Below are positions 53,110 to 62,300 of a stretch of DNA of 64,000 bases, in pieces. Position numbers and translations under genes: made by a program. The notes under the pieces were generated by a model that worked only from the letters and a program-made list of their open reading frames with translations, was not told the DNA's origin and made no database searches. Positions within the stretch are counted from its first letter, which is position 1, and every line of letters starts with the position of its first letter. Source of the stretch: Emiliania huxleyi CCMP1516. Lineage: Eukaryota > Haptophyta > Isochrysidales > Noelaerhabdaceae. The DNA is taken from positions 1,555,437 through 1,619,436 of the forward strand of contig NW_005202428.1 of the NCBI RefSeq assembly GCF_000372725.1, read 5' to 3'.

Positions 53110-54053
53110 TAGGTGAGGGGCACGACTACCCGCCTGGAAGGCGCTCTCATCAGCAAGTCACCCAGGCACCAACTCCTGGGTGTTTACGCTTGACTACGAA
53201 ACCATGCAGTGGATGCAGCTCGATCAAAACGGCGACGCCAACAGCTGGCCCCTGGGCGAGTTCCTTGCGCTCAGGATGAGGTGCGAGCCATGATGCTCGA
53301 CTATCAGCGTGCACCAAGTCGCTCACATTCCGTGAGTTCGTCAACGGGCCGAACTCTCCAAGTCGACGGCGATCTCGAACTCCGACAACTGGACCGGTGC
53401 ACCGGCCGCGTAGGACGATGGCTCCCTCGACGACATCCCTTCATCGACGGACGCCTTCACCGCCGCCGGCCCTGGGCCATCCAGCGCGGCCTCCGACGGC
53501 CTGCACGTGATCGAGGTACAGAAACGGTGGCTGCCGCAGCTCACACCCTAATCTATCTGCCTTAGGCACGGAGCCAACGGAGCCATCGCGCATGCCCGCA
53601 TCGCGTGCGGCTCCGAGGTCTCCCGCCGAGACCGGCTCGGCGCGGCGCGTGGCCGCACGCCGCCGTTGAAAAGGCGATAGGAGAGGGGAGAGCGCCGGCC
53701 ACATCGAGCGAGCGCTGACGTGTAAGGTGTCTGCGCTGCTCCGGTGTGTGTGGGATTATGCCTCCCCCCCCATCTGTGCGGCGAGGTGTTTGCGGTGGGT
53801 GCGATGGCCGATCGTGCGCGATGGCCTACCATTGTGCGTGGTGTCGGTGTGTCGGTCGTCCGGAGCGTGTGGCGGCGCCGTTGCATGCAGCGACTCTGCT
53901 CACGTGCCACGACTGCTTTGACTGACTTATGAGTGCTGATGGATGATCTCCGACAACCCAAAACCAAAATGAAAATGCGGAGTGGGCCCACTTTGGCGTG
54001 CAGATCCTGCGTCTCTCACTGCCCGCAACAACAGAGGCGGGTCCGCCGCAGGT
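53110..54053 (+). repeat. ~944-bp tandem duplication, copy 2
   Basis: Same content as 52143-53109 at roughly 95% identity by eye, with several 1-4 bp indels. Confidence 0.95.
53190..53551 (+). pseudogene. Degenerate second copy of the NSWAFTLGYETMQWMQ exon
   Basis: Relative to 52200-52579, this copy has an extra base near 53271 (GCGCTCAGG against GCCCAGG), a three-to-four-base insertion near 53305, loss of bases after the VNGPN codons and a TAG near 53410. The frame is broken several times. Confidence 0.75.
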
Positions 54054-54094
54054 CAACCACTAGTATTTCCAAAAAACGAAAAGAAATCGCGTGA

Positions 54095-55087
54095 ATGATG
54101 ACGACGGTGTCCCTGGACGACGACGCCATCCTCTCCGCCACGCGCGCGGTGCTTTCCGAGCGCGCCGGTGACGGCGGGCTCACTGCGAAGGATGTGCGTC
54201 ACGCCGTCGAGGAGCGACTTGGGCTGCAGCGGGACGCGCTGCTGGAGCGGCGCGAGGTGGTGATCGCTGCGATTGAAAAGGCGGTCAACGAAAGTGGTGC
54301 CGCCGAGTCCGAGGTGGACCCGGCCGCGCTCCAGGCGACGGTCGCGGCGCTTGAAGGCAACGACGCCGCCGCGACCGCTCTCGTGCTGATTGGTCGCGCC
54401 GCCGGTGCTGAGGCGCCGGCGATGCTTCTCGCTGCCGAGAGCGCCGCGGCGAGCGAGAGCGCGGCGCGCGCGCTGGTGAGTGAGGGGCTCGGGTCGGCGC
54501 TCCTGCCTCTCCTCTCGCCCTCCACGCCCAAGCAGACGGCGGAGCTAGCGCTGCGTCTTCTCTCTGCGGCGAGCAAGCACGCGGCCCCCGACCTCTCCCA
54601 GCGGCTGCTCAAGGATGGGGTGCTGCCGGCGCTGCTGCCGCTGCTGGCGCTGGCCCTCGGTGACGCGGTCGCAGTGCGCGTCGCCGCGCTGCTGCACGCA
54701 CTCGCCGACAGCCCCTCCTCGCGCTTCCGCCTGCTGCACGGAGGCGCGGTGCGGGCGCTGACGCGCGCCGTGGTGGAGCCGGCGTCGAGCAGCAGCCTGA
54801 AGGAGTACAGTGTGCAGGCGACGGCGTCGGTGGCGGGGCGGCCGGAGGACGAGGTCTCGCTGCCCCAACTTCTCGGCGACCTCTGTGGCGAGCGGCTGCC
54901 CGGCACGCAGCGCGAGGGCCTCGCCGCGCTGCAAATCATCGCCGAGCTGCAGCCCGGCGCTGCGGAAAGGCTCGGCGGCGTGGGCGAGGTTGCGCGAGGG
55001 CTGAGGGCGGCGGTGGGCTCAGCCGACGCGGCGGTGGCGGAGGCGGCGGCGAGCTTGCGGCGAGTGCTGAAGCTCGGCGACGACTAG
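54095..55087 (+). CDS. DEK-C-like domain plus armadillo/HEAT-like repeat protein
   Basis: Intronless, 330 aa. Residues ~8-70 (DDDAILSATRAVLSERAGDG, TAKDVRHAVEERLGLQRDAL, VVIAAIEKAVNE) follow the DEK C-terminal domain pattern: a helical module that binds DNA or chromatin and is also found at the ends of other nuclear proteins. The remaining ~250 residues are Leu/Ala-rich helices (LGSALLPLLSPSTPKQTAEL, LPALLPLLALALGDAVAVRV) with the spacing of armadillo repeats, which bind partner proteins. Comparable to HSP70-nucleotide-exchange-factor-like ARM proteins in general layout, but the DEK-C start suggests a nuclear role. The second ATG at 54098 is an equally good start. Confidence 0.75.
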   Translation: MMTTVSLDDDAILSATRAVLSERAGDGGLTAKDVRHAVEERLGLQRDALLERREVVIAAIEKAVNESGAAESEVDPAALQATVAALEGNDAAATALVLIGRAAGAEAPAMLLAAESAAASESAARALVSEGLGSALLPLLSPSTPKQTAELALRLLSAASKHAAPDLSQRLLKDGVLPALLPLLALALGDAVAVRVAALLHALADSPSSRFRLLHGGAVRALTRAVVEPASSSSLKEYSVQATASVAGRPEDEVSLPQLLGDLCGERLPGTQREGLAALQIIAELQPGAAERLGGVGEVARGLRAAVGSADAAVAEAAASLRRVLKLGDD

Positions 55088-55509
55088 TCGAGAGACAGAG
55101 GTAGGAACGGTGCACTCGGTCGCCTCGCAGACTCAAGAGGGCGCGGAGTGCTCGCGCTGCTGCGTGCTGGCAAAGCAGCTCAGACCCTGATCCCTGTTCC
55201 CACAAGGAGATCTTAAAACAGAATATCCAATGTGGAGAAATGGTACTAAAAAAAAATGTGCCGGCTTAACGGAGTCGGAGAGAGTCGCACACCTGACTTT
55301 TTGACTCGCGTTGACGCGCCTGTGCTAGTGCATTGGCGTGCACTCAGTGCTGACGAGAGCACGAGCGGGTTCGAGCGCGGCCTGCTGACACGTGACAGCT
55401 CTCAAACGAGCAGGCGGAGCGCAGTGTGCGCGCGACTCTGGCTGTGGCTGGCTCTGGGACGTGGCTCGTGGGCCCGAGACCGCTTTTGCGGCCGACTATA
55501 CAGCGCATC
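55088..55509. other. Convergent intergenic spacer
   Basis: No gene is recognised. An A run occurs at 55245-55254. Confidence 0.5.
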
Positions 55510-56403
55510 CTACGCTACCAGGCGAGCCGTCGCAAAGCGCTTCAGCTCCGGATCCTTCGTCAGAATCCCGTCGATCAAGACGTCCATTTCGTCAGGCTCC
55601 TCCACAGCGGGCAAGGCCGTCAGGAGCTTGAGCTCGGGTGCATGACGGGTAGGTCGCCTCCAGCGGTCGGTGATGAAACGCAAGAGACCAAGAGCGGTGG
55701 AGCGGCCGACGGGAAAGGCACTCAGTACCGCGATAAAGGCAAGTGCTGACAGGAGCAGAGAGAACACGCTGCTCAAGGCCGACGCCGGATCCGGCGGTTG
55801 TGGTTGCAATGATGGTGGACTTGCCGACAGGAACAGGGACTGCGCCGGCAGATGTGGCGCTGGCGATGGCAGCCATGGCGGCGGGGCGGGAGGTGGCTGT
55901 GGCTCGGGCGACAGGGGAGGTGGGGGTGGTGGCGACGGTGGTGGAAGAGGTGAGGGAGGCGGTGGGAGCGGCGGGGGGCGCGGAGGTGGACGGAAGGGGG
56001 GTGGCGGGGCAGGAGGTATCACGCAGTCCAGTATCCTTGGAAGCACGAAGCTCTCTTGCGTCTCAAAATCAATGTAAAAGCCATGGCTGGGAGAGGCATT
56101 GGCGGGCAGCAGAAAGTCCAGGCGGGCGCTGCCTGATCGAGCTCCTGTAAGCCGGGCTCCGTTCCATCCAATGGGCGCAGTTTGGAAGCTAGTTTGCAAC
56201 GACAGGGCTGCCAAGGGGTGCCACCGCCGAAGATTGACGTGTACACGAGTCTGTCCCGCCGATAGAGGTTCGACAGAGATGTAGGGATCGAGAGCGCACC
56301 ATGTGGCTGGTGGCGACTGCGGCGGTGAGATCAGCGGCGGTTCTTGCTCCGGTCTCACTTCTGATTCGGCGCCCTGGAAACGAATCGCGTCAGTGCTGAG
56401 CAT
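55510..56403 (-). CDS. Proline-rich single-pass membrane protein
   Basis: Single minus-strand frame of 297 aa from the ATG at 56403. An ectodomain (YISVEPLSAGQTRVHVNLRR, ARLDFLLPANASPSHGFYID, ESFVLPRILDC) is followed by ~70 residues of Pro/Ser linker. A transmembrane helix (SSVFSLLLSALAFIAVLSAF) and a basic-then-acidic cytosolic tail (DRWRRPTRH, DEMDVLIDGILTKDPELKRF) complete it. There is no signal peptide at the chosen start, so an upstream exon (an acceptor-like CAG lies at ~56410) may be missing. The layout is like that of the 34218-36894 protein: ectodomain, polyproline linker, one TM, cytosolic tail. Likely plasma-membrane or cell-covering protein of unknown role. Confidence 0.7.
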   Translation of the reverse strand: MLSTDAIRFQGAESEVRPEQEPPLISPPQSPPATWCALDPYISVEPLSAGQTRVHVNLRRWHPLAALSLQTSFQTAPIGWNGARLTGARSGSARLDFLLPANASPSHGFYIDFETQESFVLPRILDCVIPPAPPPPFRPPPRPPPLPPPPSPLPPPSPPPPPPLSPEPQPPPAPPPWLPSPAPHLPAQSLFLSASPPSLQPQPPDPASALSSVFSLLLSALAFIAVLSAFPVGRSTALGLLRFITDRWRRPTRHAPELKLLTALPAVEEPDEMDVLIDGILTKDPELKRFATARLVA

Positions 56404-56777
56404 GCGCTGCTGCAGACAGCTCGATACTCTTCTGGGACTGTCTCGCGGGTCGGGGCTACAGACTCCTCCGCTGCACCCGCCAACTCGACTGCGCGGCGGG
56501 CACTTCGTCCTTCGCCGTTTCCTTATTTTTGAGCTTAGCCTTCGATGTTATGAAACAACGCAAGGCGGACATGGCATATCGCTCTCGGGCCCACAGACAT
56601 CCCGCACACTCGCCGCACCTTATTTTTTGAGCTAGCCTTATTTTTTATTATGTGGATCTTATGAACATACCCGAGGGTGAACTGCTGACGGGGTTTGCGA
56701 TGAGGATTTTATTCGGATTGCTTTTGACTCTTTGCGTCCAGTTTCAGAAGACGTACGAGTAACGTTATCGGAGCGAC
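56404..56777. other. AT-rich spacer with repeat remnants
   Basis: CCTTATTTTTGAGCTTAGCC at ~56520 recurs as CCTTATTTTTTGAGCTAGCC at ~56618. 56663-56706 matches the ends of the MITE-like element at 30.7-31.1 kb. This may be a decayed or solo element. Confidence 0.6.
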
Positions 56778-57394
56778 ATGACTGTGCCGCTCGGCGCGTT
56801 GAAGCAGTTCTTGGCAGCGCTGCAAGCGCATGATCTCGAACGTGCTAAGGCTCTTGCTTTCCGGAGTGCGCAGCGGCCTCCACCCTTCTCGCGCCTCTCA
56901 CTGCCCTGACGCTCCAGCTTGGCGTCTCCAGTTTTGACCGACGAGCCGAACAATGAGACTGTGCTCGGAGCCTTACCTCACATCAACCGCTGCCTCGAAC
57001 TCACGCAGCGTGGTGCGCATTCTCTCGATGCTCGCAGCGCCTTATCAATTCTTAGGCCCGTGTCGCGTTCGCAGGCGTCAGCGAGGCGGAAAGCGAAGAG
57101 GGTGGCTCAGACGAGAGCGGCGAGAGCGGCGAGAGCAGCGCCAGCGACGAGAGCGGGGAGGAGGGCGAAGGCAGCGACGTGGAGGGCGAGAGCGGCAGCG
57201 ACAATGACGAACTCTGTAGCGACGGCGAGAGCAGGCTAGAGGCACAACAGCCTGAGTCGGAGAAGGCCACTTCCGCGCCGGCAGAGCAGGATCAGGCTAT
57301 GGCAGAGCGTCTGGCTCAGCTCATGCAACCTGCACGCGACGTCCACCTCCGAGCTTCCCTCCGCAATTTGGTGCAGGAACTAGCTACTGAATAG
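56778..57394 (+). CDS. Small protein with acidic Ser/Glu/Gly tail
   Basis: Three probable exons: 56778-~56860 (MTVPLGALKQFLAALQAHDL, ERAKAL), ~56929-57010 (LTDEPNNETVLGALPHINRC) and 57069-57394 (an acidic Glu/Ser/Gly region, then AERLAQLMQPARDVHLRASL and a stop at 57394). A short helix pair around DEPNN recalls proteins of the ERICH2 type (helix, EPEN motif, helix), but the match is weak. The first splice donor is not settled. A role cannot be assigned. Confidence 0.5.
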
Positions 57395-57897
57395 ACACGT
57401 TGAATTAGCGATACCGTTGGAGATCAATGGATGCGTGGGGGCGCATGCACGATCTGCGGCGCGGCTGCACAGCGCGTCACCGCGTGCCGTAGGCCTGCCA
57501 TGACTCCACACTTAAAGACGAAAGCATTAAACCACGGCTGCCCGGGCCACGGGCGTGGCGAGGATTGCCGAGGTCGGCACACGCCGGGGCGTCGAGGACG
57601 CCTGTGTGTGTTCATCATCATTGTGTTTGCCCGGATGCCGGAAGGTCTGGTCAGCGCTCCTGCAGCGCGTCCAGGGGGCCCCTAATAAATGTTCAAGGGA
57701 CCTCTGTCGAGCTCGAGGAGGAGACCCGAGGCCTCGAAGAAACATTGGCGGTGTGTGTGTGTAAAATGCGTACCGACTGCGGATATTGTTCGTGTCTGCA
57801 CGCACGTTTTACCGCGTCCTTCCTAGTACCACTCTCTACTTCTCGTGTACCTAGCGAACTCCGCTCTCCTATGGTCAGGTATAGACCCTGACCCTCT
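57395..57897. other. Intergenic spacer
   Basis: No gene is recognised. Confidence 0.5.
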
Positions 57898-58779
57898 CTA
57901 GGCTTCCGCCCAGCCCTTCTCCTTTGCCTGATTCATGTTGAGTTTGTGAACCTGCGAGGGCGATTGCGGTGAGGCGCGGCGGTTGCAGTGAGCGAGGTGC
58001 AAAGGCTGTTGCGGTGAGCGGGGTGGTGGGTGGTGGGGTGGGCTGAGCAGCGAGCTTGCCTGTGACATGTGATGACGCAAGCCGTTTCGTTTGTCAGACA
58101 GCGAGCCCTTGAAGGCGAAGCTCGCCTTGCCCTCGCTCTTGCACTTGAGGCACCACGTGCGGCGCAAGTGAGAGGCGTCGTCCATCGCAGCCATGTCCTT
58201 GCGTTTCAGTCGTTTCAACTTTGGCTCCCCGGTGCCAAGCGCGGCCGGCTCCTCGCCGGACGCCGCTGCTGCCGCCACTGTTGCTGACGCGACCGGTAAT
58301 ACTGCCGTCGCGACGTCCGACGCAACCGCGTCTGTTGCCCGGAGCGGGAGATCCACCGGCGTCGCGAGGAGCGGGAGGTCTACCGGCGCAGCGGCGAGGT
58401 GGCGCGTGCAGGCCTCGGCCTCGACGAACTGAGCCGACGGAGCGCCCTGCAGGGTGTCGGCAAGGGCGGCAAACATCACCAAAGCAGCGAGAGCGGTCTC
58501 TGCGGTTGAGCGCTGCGGCTGAGCGTCTTGCGGCGCGCGCGGAAGCCCAAGCGGATATGATTTTTCCGGGAGCCTCTGTGTTCGGGCGTGTTGTGGCGGC
58601 GTGCCGTCCTCCCATCCCTCCCTTGGTTTGGGCGTTTTGTTTTCTTTTTCCGGGCGTCTCATGAGTGCCCTATTTATTTGCGTCCCGGCGGGTGGGAGAA
58701 TATGTGTCGTCTGATGTGTCACTGTGTGCGTCACATCGATGTGGATAACAAGCACGGTCGATCCGTCAAAGCGATACAC
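57898..58779 (-). CDS. Hypothetical protein with a possible single zinc finger
   Basis: One open minus frame. Its middle (RRTWCLKCKSEGKASFAFKG, then NGLRHHMSQ) has a CxxC...HxxM/H arrangement that could be a BED- or C2H2-like finger. A short internal repeat (PVDLPLLAT/PVDLPLRAT) and a Lys/Arg stretch (KLKRLKRKD) are also present. The N-terminal ~60 codons run through the dispersed CCCATCCCTCCC repeat and are probably not coding. No family is recognised. Confidence 0.4.
   Translation of the reverse strand: MYRFDGSTVLVIHIDVTHTVTHQTTHILPPAGTQINRALMRRPEKENKTPKPREGWEDGTPPQHARTQRLPEKSYPLGLPRAPQDAQPQRSTAETALAALVMFAALADTLQGAPSAQFVEAEACTRHLAAAPVDLPLLATPVDLPLRATDAVASDVATAVLPVASATVAAAAASGEEPAALGTGEPKLKRLKRKDMAAMDDASHLRRTWCLKCKSEGKASFAFKGSLSDKRNGLRHHMSQASSLLSPPHHPPPRSPQQPLHLAHCNRRASPQSPSQVHKLNMNQAKEKGWAEA
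58587..58650 (+). repeat. T-rich dispersed repeat copy
   Basis: GTGGCGGCGTGCCGTCCTCC then CCCATCCCTCCCTTGG and TTTTGTTTTCTTTTTCC, as at 41516 and 42253. Confidence 0.8.
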
Positions 58780-58822
58780 TCGTTCCTATCACATATTCTC
58801 CCACCCACCGGGACGCAAAACG
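58678..58822. repeat. 27-bp inverted repeat pair
   Basis: GCGTCCCGGCGGGTGGGAGA plus ATATGTG at ~58680 is the reverse complement, with one mismatch, of the sequence ending GGGACGC at ~58820. The spacer is ~90 bp. It may be a small MITE or a hairpin RNA. Confidence 0.8.
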
Positions 58823-59355
58823 CTCTCGGCGAGAGCCACAAGAAGGCGTCCACACAGCAAGCCACTCGTCGGACAGGCGTGCTCGCTCGATGCCGGCGAG
58901 CGCATTGCGCACGCTTTGGACGGTGGCGAAGCCAAAAACACCGATGGTGGCCGTCCGCTGGCGTGAGCGGCGGCGGTCGAGACCTCACCCTTCGCCGACG
59001 ACCCAACCTTACGCGGAACAACCCAACCCAGGCCCACCAACCCAACCCAACCCAAAAAGCACGATTCTCCTGTTGGGCCCTCAGTGCTGCTCTCAATCCT
59101 AGCCTGGTAGAAAAGAAGGTTCACCGCGACAGCTAGGTAGGCGCGAGATTAGGAAATTACTCGGTAGACACTCAGAAGGGACCCTAGTGCGCGGATTTCA
59201 TTCTCAGTTCGCACCCCCGGCAAGTAAAATTCCTAAAAAAGAGGGAGTTTCTAAAAAAGAGGGAGTTTCGTCGAAATTTCTTAATCCGAGCGAACGCTGG
59301 CTTTCGCAATTTGCACATTTCAACTCCGGGTACGGCGGCAAGGGACATAACGTCA

Positions 59356-62300
59356 ATGCTCTCCCTCGACGACACGGGCGTGCCGCTATCTTCCGCACTG
59401 GCCGCCTTCTCCTCGCGTCGCGATGCGGACGGCAGCCTCGACGCTGACTCGATGCTCGAGCAGCTCCCGTTCCGCACGCTGATCGAGCTCCTGCCGCAGA
59501 CCGACCGTCCTGCTGTGTGCTCCATGGACCTGAGCCGAGCCGCGTGCACGCACGCGCGGCTGCGCCGCTTCGTGGCGGATGAGGTCTGTTTCAGCGACTA
59601 CGGGGTCGGCCGCAACGACCGTGTGGCGATCCTCTTCCCAAACGGTCCCGAGCTGGCAGTGGCGTTTGTGGCAGTGCTGTCGTACTGCACGAGCGCGCCG
59701 CTCAACCCGGCCAACACTCCGCAGGAGATCAAGGCCGAGCTCGAGAATGTGCGCGCAAAGGCGATCATGGTCGCGGCCGGTGAGGACAACGACGGCATAC
59801 TCGCGGTCGCCGAGGTATCGCCCACGCTCGGCCCGAGACGAGAGCACGTGGAGGGGTGCCGTGACTCCGTACTCCGCACGCCCTGCGCAGGAGCTCGAGC
59901 TCGTGGTCATAGAGTGCACCCTCGACCCGGCCACCGCGGGCATCTTTCAGATGAAGGCCCACATCGCGGATCGCAGGAGCGACGTGGTGCAGTTGGATCC
60001 AGAAGACAGCCGCTGGCAGCCGCAGCAGAGGGAGGACTGCGCAATGGTGCTCCACACCAGCGGGTCAACAGGCAATAAAAAGGTGGTGCCACACACCGTC
60101 GAGGACCTGCTGATCGGCGCGGTCGCCATCGCTTCCGCCTGCCAGCTCACCCCCAAAGACGTGTGCTGCAACCAAATGCCGCTCTTCCACATCGGCGGCA
60201 TCGCACGAAATGTGCTCGCGCCGATCCTCTCTGGTGGCTCCGTCGTGTGCATGCCGTACTTCGAGCCGAAGCTCTTCTGGACGGTCGCGAGCGACTTCAG
60301 CTGCACATGGTATTACGCGGGCCCGACGATGCACACCATGATCCTCGAGGCGTACAAGGCCTTCCCCGCGCCGCGCCCACGCATATCACTCCGCTTCATC
60401 GCCAACGCGGCGGGGCCGATTCTCCCGACCATTGCCGAAGAGATGCGCGACACCTACTCGGCGGCGGCGGGAGGGTTCTGCTCCATCATGCCGTCGTACG
60501 GGATGACAGAGTGCATGCCCATCTCGTCGCCGCCCGTCGGGTACAACCTCGACCGGCCCGGCAGTTCGGGACAGATCGTGGGCCCACGCTGCACGATCCG
60601 CGACGCCGCGTCTGGCGACGAGGCACCGAGCGGCACCGTCGGCGAGATATGCGTCTCGGGCCACCCGGTGATGCGCGCATACGAGAACAACCCAGAGGAG
60701 ACCGCCAAGAACTTCATCGGGCCCGGCAAGGCGTGGTTCAAGACGGGCGACCTCGGATACCTCGACGAGGACGGCTACCTCTACGTGACGGGCCGCTCCA
60801 AGGAGGTCATCAACCGCGGCGGGGAGATCATCGCACCGTCCGAGATTGAGAATGCGCTCGTGTCCCACCCGCGGGTGAGGAGCCTCGTAGCCTTCTCGAC
60901 GCCGCACGCCCTGCTGCAAGAGACGATCGGTGTGTGCGTCGTCACCGAGCCGGGCATGCCGCGCGTCGGCCTGCAGGGGCTGCAGGCGCACGCGGCCCTG
61001 GAGCTCCACCCTTCCAAATGGCCGCAGCTGGTCGTCTACGCGAGCGACCTGCCAAAGACCGCGACGGGCAAGGCGATGCGCGTGCGCCTCGACAAGCGCA
61101 TGGCGCTGCCTGAGATTTCGGACGAGACGCCCGAGCGAGGCCGGCTCTTTGAGGCAGAGATGGTGCCGCCCGGCGCACCCGTCCAGGCGCCCATTCCGAC
61201 GGCGCCACTTGAAGTGCGCCTGCCCGACGCAGAGGCGGCGATGCGCTCGCTCCCTGGCGTGGACGACGCGTACGTGTGTGAGCGCGAGCTGGAGGGCGGC
61301 CGGCGGGCAATTGTGGGCTACGTCAGCCCCGCCACGGTGGACGCGGAGCAGGTTCTCGCCGCGCTCACTGGCAGCTTGCACGAGTACCTTGTGCCAGCGA
61401 GGGTCGTGCCGACAGACGCGCTGGTGCGCGGCAGCGACGGCGCGGTCAACCAGGCGCTGCTGCCTGAGATGCGCCCCGTCCACTCGCACGTGGCGCCGAG
61501 GACGGACCGCGAGCGCGCCGTACAAAAGCTCTGGTGCGCTGTGCTCGGCACGCGCGAGGAGGATACGTCGATGGACGCAGACTTCTTCTTCTCCGGCGGC
61601 TCGTCACTGCTTGCCGGCACGTTGGCCGGCGAGGTGAAGAGCCAGCTCGGTATGCCGATGAGCGGGACGACCCTCTTCAAGCTGCGCACCATCGCCGAGA
61701 TCGCCGAGGCGGTCGAGACGCACCATCGGCAAAAGGACCTCGAGATGGCGACGCTTGCGCGGGAGCCTCGCAGCGACCTCGAGAAGGATGGCCCGCTCGC
61801 ACGACTCGCCCGTTTCGCCACCATGAGAGCGGGGGGGACGCCCCGCGACCCCAGCGACCTCGCTGAGCGGGGCGGCCTGCACGAGGAGAGCGAGATGCTC
61901 GCGAGCGGTGCCCCAGCCAAGCCGCCGAAGCCGCAGCGTCCCGTCAGCCAGCACTCGTTTCTTCCTCTCTTTGTCCAATCGCTCCCGCTCCTCTTCTTCC
62001 ACCCCCTCCGCCGCCTCGCATCGTGGGCGCTCTTCCTCGCCCTCTGGCTCACGATGATGGATCCGGCGCCGGTGTTCATCTACCTCTCGCCACAGCAGCT
62101 GTTCGAGACGGAAGAGTGGGTGCGCGAGGAGTATCGGCCCACGGACGACGAAAGCGATGTGTGGATCGCGCCCCCCGACGGCTCTCTCATCAGCACGTGG
62201 GAGGGCTACGAGGACTTTCAGCGTGTGGAGTATGTCGACGACGCAGAGGACTTCGAGGTGCCGGCCCACCGTAGTGTCCTGCCACGCTACATTGCCTTCT

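Noticed and set aside
60386-61525. 379-codon minus ORF within the NRPS gene
   Set aside because: Shadow of the adenylation-domain exon; Arg/His/Ala-rich with no domain.
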